Below the pieces are notes generated by a model that was not told the DNA's origin, did no database searches, and saw only the letters and a program-made list of their open reading frames with translations. Position numbers and translations under genes: made by a program. DNA of 64,000 bases from Mucilaginibacter robiniae (GTDB taxonomy: Bacteria > Bacteroidota > Bacteroidia > Sphingobacteriales > Sphingobacteriaceae), in NCBI RefSeq assembly GCF_012849215.1, contig NZ_CP051682.1, forward strand, positions 620,001 to 684,000. The letters run 5' to 3'. Below are positions 25,641 to 34,529 of the stretch, piece after piece (the first letter of the stretch is position 1; each line of letters begins with the position of its first letter).

Positions 25641-26321
25641 ATGAAAACATTGTCATTCAAAACAGCCATTGTGGGCGTAGCTATGGCTGCGGCTGCTTTT
25701 ATCAATCCAGGCTGTAATTCTTTAACTAAAACACAAAAAGGTACAGCTATTGGTGCTGGTGCCGGTGGTACTATAGGTGCATTAATTGGTAAAAGTGCTG
25801 GTAATACAGCTTTAGGTGCTATTATTGGTGGTGCTGTAGGTGGTACAGCTGGTGCATTTATTGGTCGCAAAATGGACCGCCAGGCTGCCGAAATTAAACA
25901 AACCGTACCGGGTGCTACTGTAGAACGTAGCGGCGAAGGTATCCTGGTGAAATTTGATTCAGGTATTTTGTTTGATGTGAACCAAACTGCCTTGAAATCA
26001 GCAGCACAAAACAATTTACAAAACCTGGCTACTACCATGAACAACAACCCGGAAACCAATATACTGGTTGTAGGCCATACTGATAATACCGGCAGTGCAG
26101 CGCTTAATCAAGATTTATCGGTACGCAGAGCTGAATCAGTAAAATCATACCTTACTACTAATGGTGTAAGCGGTTCCCGCTTAGCTACCCAAGGCAAAGG
26201 CTTTAGCGAACCTATTGCTGATAACAGCACCGAAGCCGGCCGTGCACAAAACCGCCGTGTGGAAATTGTTATTGTAGCTAACGATAAGCTTAAACAAGAA
26301 GCTAAACAAAACGCTGGGTAA
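25641..26321 (+). CDS. OmpA-family lipoprotein with glycine-zipper domain
   Basis: A 226-residue outer-membrane-associated lipoprotein. A signal sequence leads to a probable lipidated cysteine C25 (INPGCNS; the lipobox is atypical, with P before G). Residues about 35-80 form a glycine zipper (GAGAGGTIGALIGKSAG, repeated small residues). The C-terminal OmpA domain (about 100-215) binds peptidoglycan: ILFDVNQTAL, VVGHTDNTGS and NRRVEIVI are visible. The layout matches YiaD-type lipoproteins. It is monocistronic with a strong terminator. Confidence 0.9.
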   Translation: MKTLSFKTAIVGVAMAAAAFINPGCNSLTKTQKGTAIGAGAGGTIGALIGKSAGNTALGAIIGGAVGGTAGAFIGRKMDRQAAEIKQTVPGATVERSGEGILVKFDSGILFDVNQTALKSAAQNNLQNLATTMNNNPETNILVVGHTDNTGSAALNQDLSVRRAESVKSYLTTNGVSGSRLATQGKGFSEPIADNSTEAGRAQNRRVEIVIVANDKLKQEAKQNAG

Positions 26322-26340
26322 TTCATCCCCATCTATCATA

Positions 26341-26380
26341 AACAAAGCCCTTTTTGATGTTATCAAAAAGGGCTTTGTTT
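26341..26380 (+). terminator. Terminator after the OmpA lipoprotein gene
   Basis: A long stem, AACAAAGCCCTTTTTGAT / ATCAAAAAGGGCTTTGTT, with a 3-base loop. Confidence 0.9.
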
Positions 26381-26517
26381 GTTATTGCGCGAAAGTATTT
26401 TTAGTTAACTAATTCTAAATTTTCAACACTCACGAAAAAAACTTTTAATTATTCCATTTTCTCTTTACGTTTGAATTTTTTGTTGCTGTAGCTTACATAA
26501 ATTTTTTACCAGTACTT

Positions 26518-29412
26518 ATGCTACGTGTTGACAGCAGCAAACCATGCCAATTAATTTACTCGCTTGCCCGCCACGAGTACTTGTCGTGGTTGCTTGAGCC
26601 TCACATAGTTCAGCTCAACCCCAACGGCGAGTTCTCACTCACCCACCAACGTTTATTTTCCAATACAGCGCAGGAGTTCAGTTCGTGCATCAGCGAGAGC
26701 GATGTTAAGCTTATTAAGTTGCTGGAAGATATTGAACAGGGTAACATTATTAAAAAGTACTACAAAAAACCCCTGCGACCTTACGAGTTTTTCAGTCGTA
26801 TTTTCAATGAGCAGCTGTACGAAACTATTCGCCCCAAAATTGAAAAAAGGCTAACAGAAGCGCTGAGCCAAATGCGTGATAAACAGATTTACCTGATGAG
26901 TAAAGAAGGCTATCCTGCCGGCCGGAAGCTGCATATAGCTGACGAGGCAGCTTCGGTATTGTTCCATTTCAAGCGGAACGAAACGGAAGTGCGTTACTAC
27001 CCTACCATCAAGTACCAAGGCATGAAAATTGAATTCATGTTTAAGGGTGCCGAAATTGTGTGCAACCAGCCAGCCTGGATGATGCTGGAAGATACCTTAT
27101 ATTACTTTGACCGCGAGGTGGAAGGTAAAAAACTGCAACCCTTTTTAAACAAGCGCTACATAGGCGTTCCGCGCAGTGCCGAGCAATCGTACTTTGAAAA
27201 GTTTGTAGCGCCGTTGATTGAAAAGCACCACGTACATGCCGAAGGCTTTACCATCAATACCGAAAAACACGAAGCCACACCGGTAGTAAAACCCATTTAT
27301 GTAGAGGGTGGCATATCGCAATTGCAATTGTATTTTAGATATGCAGGTTACGTATTTCCGTATGGAGATGGCCGGCAAATTTCGGTTAAAATGGAACGCA
27401 ACGGTGATGATTACATTTTTCATCGCATTAAACGTTCGGTAACCTGGGAGAAAAATAAGTTGCAACAACTGGAAGCGATGGGCCTTATGCCTTCCTCTTC
27501 ACTGTTCCAGAACCTGGAAGTTAAACCTGAACATGAAGATACCGACCGGGCTTTTTCGGTATTTGAATGGTTGAATACGCACCACGACGAGCTACAAACA
27601 GCCGGTTTTGTTATTGAGCAACCTGAAGGGCAAAAACGTTACCTGTTTGGCAATACAAAAATTGACCTGCAGGTAAAGGAAAATAATGATTGGTTTGATA
27701 TTTACGCCATCGTTCATTTCGGCCCATACAAGATACCGTTCATGGAACTGCGTAACCATATTCTGAACCATAAAAAAGAATTTGTGCTGCCTTCGGGAGA
27801 AGTCGCCGTAATTCCGGATGAGTGGTTTGCCCAATATGGCAACCTGCTTAACTTTACCGAGGGCAATAAAGAACTAAAATTACGCAAACACCACATCGGC
27901 CTCATTAATGATTTAGCTGAAGGTGAACTGGCCAGCATAACCATTAACCGTAAGCTGCAAAAGCTTAGCAACTTTGAAGAGTTGGAAGAAGTAGCTCCGC
28001 CGGTAAATTTTGCCGGTAGCCTTCGCCCTTACCAGCAAGCGGGCTATAATTGGTTCCACTTTTTAAAAACTTACCATTTTGGCGGCTGCCTGGCTGATGA
28101 TATGGGTTTGGGTAAAACCATACAAACGCTGGCTTTACTACAAAAAAACAAGGAAGATGCCGAGGCCATTGATGCTAAAACTACTTCCCTGCTTATTATG
28201 CCTACTTCGTTAATTTATAACTGGATTAACGAAGCCCACAAGTTTACCCCACAGTTGCGCATTATGGTGCATACCGGCGCATTCCGGTATAAATCGCCGG
28301 ATGTGTTTGCGAATTATGATGTGGTGATTACCACTTACGGCATCAGCCGTATTGATGCAGAACTGCTGAAAGCTTTCTTCTTCGACTACGTAATTTTGGA
28401 TGAAAGTCAGAATATCAAAAATCCATCGTCCAAATCATACCAAGCCGTAAGGCAGCTCAAATCCAGGTTTAAGCTGATTTTGAGCGGCACGCCGGTTGAA
28501 AACTCGGTGAACGATTTATGGACGCAGATGTCGTTTATCAATCCGGGCTTACTGGGCAATCAGCAGTTTTTTTTGAATGAATTTGTTACCCCTATCGAAA
28601 AAAAGAAAGATGAAGATAAGGCTCGCAAACTGCAAGCGTTGATTAAGCCCTTCGTGCTGCGCCGTACTAAAGAACAGGTAGCTACCGAGCTGCCACCCAA
28701 AATTGAAAACCTATTTTACTGCCAAATGAGCGACGAGCAATCGGCTGTTTATGAGAAAGTAAAATCAGAGTACCGTAATGAATTGCTGCAAAGCTTGGAA
28801 GATGGCACCTTTGCCCAAACCCAAATGCAGGTATTGCAAGGGTTGATTAAACTGCGCCAGATTGCCAACCACCCCTCCATGATTGACGAGGCTTATGAAG
28901 GTGATTCGGGCAAGTTTGAAAACGTGGTGCATACCCTCGCCAACGTGCTGGATGGCGGTCACAAGGTGCTGATCTTTTCGCAGTTTGTAAAGCAATTGGC
29001 TATTTACCGGCATTACTTTGAGCAGCAAGGCATTGCTTACACTTATTTGGATGGCAGCACGCAAAACCGCGGCGAGGTGGTAAAACGCTTTCAGCAGGAT
29101 GCTAAAACACGAGTATTCCTGATTTCGATTAAAGCTGGTGGCGTGGGCCTGAACCTAACCGAGGCCGATTATGTATTTATTTTAGACCCGTGGTGGAACC
29201 CGGCGGTGGAACAACAGGCCATTGACCGTACCCACCGTATTGGCCAAACCAAAAACGTGTTTATTTACAAATTTATCACTAAAGATACGGTAGAAGAAAA
29301 AATTCTGGCGCTGCAACAACGTAAGCTCAGCGTAGCCCGATCACTCATCACGACTGAAGAAAGTTTTATTAAATCACTTTCGGCAGAAGATATCAGGGAA
29401 ATATTGGGATAA
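26518..29412 (+). CDS. SNF2-family helicase-like ATPase
   Basis: A 964-residue DNA-translocating ATPase of the SNF2/HepA type. The N-terminal half (1-490) is a long accessory region without recognisable motifs. The ATPase core begins near 500: Walker A in [12 protein letters not shown] (about 525-536), motif II as DESQ (about 627, in [14 protein letters not shown]), motif [12 protein letters not shown], and the second RecA lobe ending with [13 protein letters not shown] and the arginine-finger motif [11 protein letters not shown]. Such proteins remodel protein-nucleic-acid complexes, for example recycling RNA polymerase. It stands alone, with no methylase or restriction genes nearby, so a defence role is not supported. 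Confidence 0.88.
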   Translation: MLRVDSSKPCQLIYSLARHEYLSWLLEPHIVQLNPNGEFSLTHQRLFSNTAQEFSSCISESDVKLIKLLEDIEQGNIIKKYYKKPLRPYEFFSRIFNEQLYETIRPKIEKRLTEALSQMRDKQIYLMSKEGYPAGRKLHIADEAASVLFHFKRNETEVRYYPTIKYQGMKIEFMFKGAEIVCNQPAWMMLEDTLYYFDREVEGKKLQPFLNKRYIGVPRSAEQSYFEKFVAPLIEKHHVHAEGFTINTEKHEATPVVKPIYVEGGISQLQLYFRYAGYVFPYGDGRQISVKMERNGDDYIFHRIKRSVTWEKNKLQQLEAMGLMPSSSLFQNLEVKPEHEDTDRAFSVFEWLNTHHDELQTAGFVIEQPEGQKRYLFGNTKIDLQVKENNDWFDIYAIVHFGPYKIPFMELRNHILNHKKEFVLPSGEVAVIPDEWFAQYGNLLNFTEGNKELKLRKHHIGLINDLAEGELASITINRKLQKLSNFEELEEVAPPVNFAGSLRPYQQAGYNWFHFLKTYHFGGCLADDMGLGKTIQTLALLQKNKEDAEAIDAKTTSLLIMPTSLIYNWINEAHKFTPQLRIMVHTGAFRYKSPDVFANYDVVITTYGISRIDAELLKAFFFDYVILDESQNIKNPSSKSYQAVRQLKSRFKLILSGTPVENSVNDLWTQMSFINPGLLGNQQFFLNEFVTPIEKKKDEDKARKLQALIKPFVLRRTKEQVATELPPKIENLFYCQMSDEQSAVYEKVKSEYRNELLQSLEDGTFAQTQMQVLQGLIKLRQIANHPSMIDEAYEGDSGKFENVVHTLANVLDGGHKVLIFSQFVKQLAIYRHYFEQQGIAYTYLDGSTQNRGEVVKRFQQDAKTRVFLISIKAGGVGLNLTEADYVFILDPWWNPAVEQQAIDRTHRIGQTKNVFIYKFITKDTVEEKILALQQRKLSVARSLITTEESFIKSLSAEDIREILG

Positions 29413-29593
29413 CGATTACAATGGGGCATAAAGTTATTGCCAATAAAGTATGAACATTTACCTGATCATATAAAGGTGCGCTGCTATTTCAATGATAGCC
29501 TACTAAATGTTTTTTGCTTGTCATTAGTTAGTATTTGCTCAAACGCTGGCCTATATTTTTTGTTACAACAGGACATTTTGATTGTAACAGCTT

Positions 29594-29926
29594 ATGCGCA
29601 CCGCTAAAATTATACGTCATCGTCATAAATATCATCATTACCTGAATGATGACCTGAAATCGGTTAAAGAAGAAACCTTTTTTAAGATCGTTTTTTCTGA
29701 ACCGGCCGAATTTGATCAATTTAGAGAATGGATTGCCCAGCATGGCGGCGAATACAACTACAATAAAGACGAAAGCCGGCAAGAAGGTAAATTCCCGAAA
29801 GTGCCCATGTTTCATGATGAAATTTGCTGGTGCGATATCATGACTTACTACATACTGCATGTAGCCGGATATAAATATCATTCTTCTATACACCCGTATA
29901 AAGGTGAGGTGTATGTGAAGGAGTAG
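29594..29926 (+). CDS. Unknown histidine-rich small protein
   Basis: A 110-residue soluble protein that I do not recognise. The N-terminus is basic and His-rich (RHRHKYHHYL). The middle is acidic and aromatic (FDQFREWIAQHGGEY), and the end carries FHDEICWCDIM with a C-x-C pair. Several H, C, D and E residues could bind a metal, but no known site is matched. Codon use looks like that of its neighbours, and it is preferred over the antisense frame at 29528-29893. The stop codon is 6 bp from a large palindromic element. Confidence 0.55.
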   Translation: MRTAKIIRHRHKYHHYLNDDLKSVKEETFFKIVFSEPAEFDQFREWIAQHGGEYNYNKDESRQEGKFPKVPMFHDEICWCDIMTYYILHVAGYKYHSSIHPYKGEVYVKE

Positions 29927-29932
29927 TAGATA

Positions 29933-30146
29933 GAATCAAGAGTATAGAGTCAGGAATCAAGATAACATAAAAAAAGCACGTCATTGCGAGCAATAGCGTG
30001 GCAATCTCTGCATTGGTAGGCAAACGTTTATTCTTGTCAGCGCAGAGGTTGCTTCGTTCCTCGCAATGACGTGTTTTTATCTAATTTCTTTTGTTACAGT
30101 AAAAGGACAGATTTTGTCTTGGTTCTTGGCTCTATACTCTTGATTC
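29933..30146. repeat. Nested palindromic element between two convergent genes
   Basis: Outer arms of 17 bp are exact: GAATCAAGAGTATAGAG (29933-29949) and its complement (30130-30146), with further imperfect pairing inward. A second inverted repeat (29977-30073) of the CGTCATTGCGAG type is nested inside. The outer arms begin 6 bp after one stop codon and end 5 bp before the other. It probably folds into a large cruciform or hairpin and may terminate both transcripts. Confidence 0.8.
29977..30073. repeat. REP-like inverted repeat (TCATTGCGAGG family), copy 1
   Basis: The arms begin CACGTCATTGCGAG and end CTCGCAATGACGTG, with inner matches around CAATCTCTGC / GCGCAGAGGTTGC. The arms carry several mismatches. 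Related copies are at 37343-37432 and 43012-43097. Confidence 0.8.
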
Positions 30147-30151
30147 TTCAA

Positions 30152-30364
30152 CTAGTACCCAGATTCCTGGTATTCTTGCTGTAATTCGCGCAAACAGTTT
30201 ACGCATAGGCATCCATCGTATAGTTCGCTTACGTACTGTACCTCGTTAATGCTAAGCTGCACCTCACTGCACTGGCATTTGGTGTACGAATTAGCTTTAC
30301 ATTCAAAAGGCGCACGGCAGCGTTCGCATTGAATAATTTCGTGCTTTTGAAAAACGATAGACAT
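30152..30364 (-). CDS. Cysteine-rich CWC-family protein
   Basis: A 70-residue protein with a zinc-knuckle-like cysteine pattern: CERC (13-16), CECK/CQC in the middle, and CLCVNC towards the end. This spacing fits the small Cys_rich_CWC family, whose role is unknown but probably metal-binding. It is cytosolic. The ATG lies only 4 bp after a TATATTTG promoter element on the minus strand, so the mRNA may be leaderless. It is downstream of nrdA but separated by a terminator. Confidence 0.75.
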   Translation of the reverse strand: MSIVFQKHEIIQCERCRAPFECKANSYTKCQCSEVQLSINEVQYVSELYDGCLCVNCLRELQQEYQESGY

Positions 30365-30368
30365 TATA

Positions 30369-30376
30369 CAAATATA
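30369..30376 (-). promoter_or_regulatory. TAnnTTTG promoter of the CWC gene
   Basis: Minus strand TATATTTG, ending 4 bp before the ATG. It directly abuts the T-tract of the nrdA terminator. Confidence 0.5.
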
Positions 30377-30407
30377 AAAAGCCTTGAAGTGCGAAACTTC
30401 AAGGCTT
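30376..30407 (-). terminator. Terminator after nrdA
   Basis: Minus strand stem AAGCCTTGAAGT / ACTTCAAGGCTT with a short loop, followed by TTTT; located 29 bp after the nrdA stop codon. Confidence 0.85.
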
Positions 30408-30435
30408 AGTCATTTTATAATAAAAGGTTGATTGC

Positions 30436-32814
30436 TTATGCAGAGCAGGTCACGCAACCTTCTTCCATAGAACAGGTTGGGCCAGCTGGAACATCGTCGC
30501 TCATTTGGGCAACCTGGGCCGGAATAACCGGATCCATGTTTTTGCCACCTTGGTTTTCGATTGTAAACTTAACTGCTTGTGATGCAGCTTGGGTACGCAG
30601 GTAATACATACCGGTTTTCAAACCTTTTTTCCAGGCATAGAAGTGCATCGAAGTCAGTTTTGATGCATTCGGTGCATTGATGAACAAGTTTAAAGATTGT
30701 GACTGGCAGATATAAGCACCACGGTCGGCAGCCATATCAATGATGTTACGCATCTTAATTTCCCAAACCGTTTTGTACAGTTCTTTAATATTCTGCGGAA
30801 TTTCAGCAATATCCTGTATAGAACCATTAGCGCTGATGATCTGATCTTTCATGCGGCTGTTCCACAAACCTAAATCTACTAAATCACGCAACAGGTGTTT
30901 GTTCACAATGATGAACTCACCACTCAATACACGGCGGGTATAAATGTTAGAGGTGTAAGGCTCGAAACACTCGTTGTTACCTAGAATTTGTGAGGTAGAT
31001 GCAGTAGGCATAGGTGCTACCAGCAGGGAGTTACGTACACCATGGTTCATTACATCCAGACGCAGGTTTTCCCAATCCCAACGGCCGCTTTCTGGTGTTA
31101 CACCCCAAAGGTCGAACTGGAATTTACCTTGTGATAGCGGTGACCCTTTAAAGGTTGCATAAGCGCCATCCTGAATAGCCAGGTCTTTTGAAGCAGTCAT
31201 GGCAGCAAAGTAGATAGTTTCAAATATCTCTTTGTTCAGCTGTTTAGCTTCCGGGCTTTCAAACGGCATACGCAGGCAGATGAAAGTATCGGCTAACCCT
31301 TGTACCCCTAAACCAATTGGCCGGTGGCGCAGGTTAGAATACTCGGCCTCTTTAACCGGGTAATAATTGTTGTCGATAATCTTATTCAGGTTCAACGTAG
31401 CCTGATAAGTTACTTCATATAATTTATTGTGATCGAAAGCACCGTCTTTAACAAAGCGTGGCAATGCCAGTGAAGCCAGGTTACAAACCGCTACTTCATC
31501 AGCAGAGGTGTACTCCATAATTTCGGTACACAGGTTAGAGCTTTTGATAGTACCCAGGTTTTGCTGGTTTGATTTGCTGTTAGCAGCATCTTTATACAGC
31601 AGGTATGGCGTACCGGTTTCTACCTGAGCATCCAGTATAGCAAACCAAAGTTCTTGTGCTTTTACTTTACGACGGGCGCGACCTTCATTTTCGTACTGCG
31701 TATATAAAGCTTCAAACTCAGCACCGAAACAATCAGCTAAGCCTGGTGCTTCATGAGGGCAGAATAAGCTCCAGTCTTCGTTAGCTTCTACGCGTTTCAT
31801 GAATAAATCACAAATCCACATGGCATAGAACAAATCGCGGGCACGCATTTCTTCTTTACCGTGATTTTTACGCAGATCTAAAAACTCAAACACGTCGGCA
31901 TGCCAAGGCTCCAGATAGATAGCGAACGCACCTTTACGTTTACCACCACCTTGGTCAACGTAACGGGCAGTATCGTTAAACACACGTAGCATCGGGATAA
32001 TACCGTTGCTGGTACCGTTGGTACCGCTGATGTATGAACCGGTAGCACGCACATTATGGATGCTTAAACCGATACCGCCAGCACTTTGTGAAATTTGTGC
32101 GGTTTGTTTCAGCGTATCATAAATACCTTCAATGCTGTCATCTTTCATGGTTAATAAAAAGCATGACGACATTTGCGGCTTAGGTGTGCCAGCGTTAAAT
32201 AAGGTTGGGGTAGCGTGGGTAAACCAGCGCTCACTCATTAAGTTGTAAGTTTTAATTACGCTGTCAATATCCTGTTTATGAATACCTACCGATACACGCA
32301 TAAATAAATGCTGTGGGCGCTCGGCAATGCGGCCATCCAATTTCAGCAAGTATGATTTTTCAAGGGTTTTAAAGCCGAAATAATCAAAGCCAAAATCGCG
32401 GTCGTAAATAATGTTACTGTCCAGTATATCAGCGTTTGCCTCAATTACATCCCAAACATCATCAGCCAGCAAAGCTGCGTTGCGGCCGGTTTTAGGATCT
32501 TTGTAATTGTACAGCTTACGCATCGTTTCAGAAAACGACTTGATGGTATTTTTATGCAGGTTTGATACAGCAATGCGTGATGCCAGCAAAGCATAATCAG
32601 GGTGTTTAGTGGTTAATGAAGCTGCAGTTTCAGCAGCCAGGTTATCCAGCTCGGAAGTGGTTACCCCATCGTATAAGCCTTCAATTACTTTTTTGGCAAC
32701 ATCCACCGGATCTACCAGATTCGGGTTCAGACCATAACATAACTTTTCGATCCGCGCGGTAATTTTATCAAACTTTACCGACTCCGTTCTTCCGTCTCTC
32801 TTTATTACAAACAT
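30436..32814 (-). CDS. nrdA: Ribonucleoside-diphosphate reductase, alpha subunit (class Ia)
   Basis: A 792-residue catalytic subunit that reduces ribonucleotides to deoxyribonucleotides. An N-terminal ATP-cone (about 1-95, [18 protein letters not shown]) provides allosteric control by ATP/dATP. Active-site features: the cysteine in MSSCFLL, NLCTE followed by [11 protein letters not shown] in the barrel, and [16 protein letters not shown]. The C-terminal tail ends [12 protein letters not shown], the redox cysteines that re-reduce the active site. It follows nrdB with a 126-bp gap containing a palindromic repeat, unusual inside an operon. Confidence 0.96.
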   Translation of the reverse strand: MFVIKRDGRTESVKFDKITARIEKLCYGLNPNLVDPVDVAKKVIEGLYDGVTTSELDNLAAETAASLTTKHPDYALLASRIAVSNLHKNTIKSFSETMRKLYNYKDPKTGRNAALLADDVWDVIEANADILDSNIIYDRDFGFDYFGFKTLEKSYLLKLDGRIAERPQHLFMRVSVGIHKQDIDSVIKTYNLMSERWFTHATPTLFNAGTPKPQMSSCFLLTMKDDSIEGIYDTLKQTAQISQSAGGIGLSIHNVRATGSYISGTNGTSNGIIPMLRVFNDTARYVDQGGGKRKGAFAIYLEPWHADVFEFLDLRKNHGKEEMRARDLFYAMWICDLFMKRVEANEDWSLFCPHEAPGLADCFGAEFEALYTQYENEGRARRKVKAQELWFAILDAQVETGTPYLLYKDAANSKSNQQNLGTIKSSNLCTEIMEYTSADEVAVCNLASLALPRFVKDGAFDHNKLYEVTYQATLNLNKIIDNNYYPVKEAEYSNLRHRPIGLGVQGLADTFICLRMPFESPEAKQLNKEIFETIYFAAMTASKDLAIQDGAYATFKGSPLSQGKFQFDLWGVTPESGRWDWENLRLDVMNHGVRNSLLVAPMPTASTSQILGNNECFEPYTSNIYTRRVLSGEFIIVNKHLLRDLVDLGLWNSRMKDQIISANGSIQDIAEIPQNIKELYKTVWEIKMRNIIDMAADRGAYICQSQSLNLFINAPNASKLTSMHFYAWKKGLKTGMYYLRTQAASQAVKFTIENQGGKNMDPVIPAQVAQMSDDVPAGPTCSMEEGCVTCSA

Positions 32815-32835
32815 GGTAGTATGATTTTAGTATTT

Positions 32836-32930
32836 AGTAGCCAGTATCAAGTAGCAAGACTTTTACCGGCTGATTTATGTTGAATTTGATTATGAGCTTT
32901 ATTAATCGTGATACTTGATACTAAGTACTT
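32836..32930. repeat. Imperfect palindrome in the nrdB-nrdA gap (AGTATCAAGTA type)
   Basis: The left arm AGTAGCCAGTATCAAGTAGC pairs imperfectly with the complement of GATACTTGATACTAAGTACT. The core AGTATCAAGTA is exact in both arms, separated by about 50 bp of AT-rich sequence. It fills most of the gap between the two cotranscribed genes. Confidence 0.65.
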
Positions 32931-32940
32931 GACACTTCTT

Positions 32941-33915
32941 TTAAAAATCCTCGTCTAGTGAAAAAGCTTGGCTAGCAGGTTGTGCGTTCATGACGCCGCT
33001 TTTTTGGTAATCACCAACGCGTTTTTCAAAGAAGTTGGTTTTACCTTGCAGAGAAATCATCTCCATAAAGTCGAACGGATTAGTAGCGTTGTATACCTTA
33101 TCATAACCTAGTTCTTGTAACCAGCGGTCGGCTACAAACTCGATGTACTGGCTCATCAGTTTGGCGTTCATGCCAATCAAGTTTACCGGAAGCGCATCGG
33201 TGATAAATTCTTTCTCGATTTCTACCGCGTCGGTAATAATCATGGTAGCTTCCTCTTTACTTAACTTGTTTTGCAACATGCTGTACAGCAAACAGGCAAA
33301 CTCACAGTGCATACCTTCATCACGTGAAATCAGCTCGTTGCTGAAGGTTAAGCCTGGCATTAAACCACGTTTTTTAAGCCAGAATATAGAGCAGAAACTA
33401 CCGGAGAAGAAGATACCTTCAACCGCAGCAAAAGCTACCAGGCGCTGAGCAAAAGTACCATTGTTGATCCAGCGCAGGGCCCATTCGGCTTTTTTCTGAA
33501 CACATGGAACGGTTTCAATGGCATGGAAAAGACGATCTTTTTCCACCGGATCTTTCACATAAGTATCAATCAGCAGCGCGTAAGTTTCGGAGTGAATGTT
33601 TTCCATCATAATCTGGAAACCATAAAAGCAACGGGCTTCTGGCACCTGCACTTCACTCATGAAGTTAACAGCCAGGTTTTCGTTTACAATACCATCGCTA
33701 GCGGCAAAAAAAGCCAACACGTGCGAGATGAAATGGCGTTCGCCATCGTTCAGGCTCTCCCAGTGTTTCAGGTCATCCGACAAGTCGATCTCCTCGGCCG
33801 TCCAGAAGCTGGCTTCATGTTTTTTGTACATGTCCCAAATAACCGGATAATTGATTGGAAGGATCACAAACCGGTCCTTGTTCTCTCTTAGTAATACTTC
33901 GTTTTCCTGACTCAT
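32941..33915 (-). CDS. nrdB: Ribonucleoside-diphosphate reductase, beta subunit
   Basis: A 324-residue radical-generating subunit. Diiron ligands and the radical tyrosine are visible: D73 (AASDG), E105 and H108 ([10 protein letters not shown]), with Y112 four residues after the histidine as in class Ia enzymes. Further ligands lie in [12 protein letters not shown]. It pairs with NrdA to form the active complex. Upstream lies a 614-bp region with a TACATTTG promoter element embedded in a dyad and several DnaA-box-like sequences. Confidence 0.96.
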   Translation of the reverse strand: MSQENEVLLRENKDRFVILPINYPVIWDMYKKHEASFWTAEEIDLSDDLKHWESLNDGERHFISHVLAFFAASDGIVNENLAVNFMSEVQVPEARCFYGFQIMMENIHSETYALLIDTYVKDPVEKDRLFHAIETVPCVQKKAEWALRWINNGTFAQRLVAFAAVEGIFFSGSFCSIFWLKKRGLMPGLTFSNELISRDEGMHCEFACLLYSMLQNKLSKEEATMIITDAVEIEKEFITDALPVNLIGMNAKLMSQYIEFVADRWLQELGYDKVYNATNPFDFMEMISLQGKTNFFEKRVGDYQKSGVMNAQPASQAFSLDEDF

Positions 33916-34134
33916 AACCTTATCTTTCTAATCTCTTTTTAATGTCTCAAACGTTGGCAGACAAGTTCTCGACTCAACCTGTTATTGAGTTTAAAGATTC
34001 TGCTGCATGATGTTGATTATTAACAATCGCTTACACCACTCCTGGCCTGCCACAACAGATTATTGGGCTGCCTTTTTTTATTTTTCAGAACTAACATGTA
34101 CGGATTGATTACCCCTTGTTATGTTCCGGTAAAT

Positions 34135-34158
34135 CAAATGTACGTACTAAGTACATTT
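34135..34158 (-). promoter_or_regulatory. nrdB: nrdB promoter element overlapped by an operator-like dyad
   Basis: Minus strand TACATTTG (34142-34135) matches TAnnTTTG. It overlaps the left arm of an inverted repeat, AAATGTAC (34136-34143) and GTACATTT (34151-34158), with a 7-base spacer. A protein bound to the dyad would cover the promoter. It would give a leader of about 215 nt. Confidence 0.45.
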
Positions 34159-34242
34159 CGATTTTCATGCTGTTTAATGTAGTTTTTCACATGCCTGAAA
34201 TAGTTATTAACATTCGTGTACAGAACTTTTTCTGTCGAAAAG

Positions 34243-34251
34243 TTATCCACA
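34243..34251 (+). promoter_or_regulatory. DnaA box upstream of nrdB
   Basis: TTATCCACA is an exact match to the consensus DnaA box. A second site, TTATCCACT on the minus strand, follows at 34309-34317, and weaker ones at 34433-34441 and 34514-34520. Confidence 0.6.
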
Positions 34252-34308
34252 TTCAAGGGTTTTGTAAATCAACCAATTAGACTAATATTAATTAAAGTAT
34301 GTTGGTAA

Positions 34309-34317
34309 AGTGGATAA
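34309..34317 (-). promoter_or_regulatory. Second DnaA-box-like site
   Basis: TTATCCACT on the minus strand, one mismatch from consensus, 58 bp from the perfect box and in the opposite orientation. Confidence 0.5.
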
Positions 34318-34529
34318 GTTTGTGAAACCTTTTTAATTAAAAATAACGCAAAACTACGATGACGATGCTATGACAATGCATTGATGATTAAGCTTTTGGA
34401 TGCTTCAAACAGGAAAAGCTAATAGCGAGGTGTTGTCCACGTTCAGACAGGTTAACTATGCTGATTTATATTCAAAATCAAACATGAACACTTTAGAAAT
34501 ATCCATTAAAATCGTGGATATTAGCCAGG

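Larger units (their letters stand above)
33916..34529. other. Long noncoding region upstream of nrdB
   Basis: These 614 bp contain a promoter-overlapping dyad at 34135-34158, a perfect DnaA box at 34243, a second near-perfect one at 34309, weaker matches at 34433 and 34514, and AT-rich stretches (for example 34275-34300). No convincing coding frame is seen. It is unusually long for this gene-dense window. Confidence 0.6.

Noticed and set aside
26518..29412. SNF2 ATPase as part of a defence system
   Set aside because: No methylase, nuclease, DISARM or Druantia-like partner adjoins it; it looks like the common stand-alone housekeeping type.
29528..29893. 121-residue minus-strand frame
   Set aside because: Antisense to a better frame (29594-29926); its composition (runs of F, M, V) is typical of a shadow frame.
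33916..34529. Chromosomal origin oriC upstream of nrdB
   Set aside because: Only one perfect and one near-perfect DnaA box, no dnaA or dnaN nearby and no skew data. Kept as a DnaA-linked regulatory candidate only.
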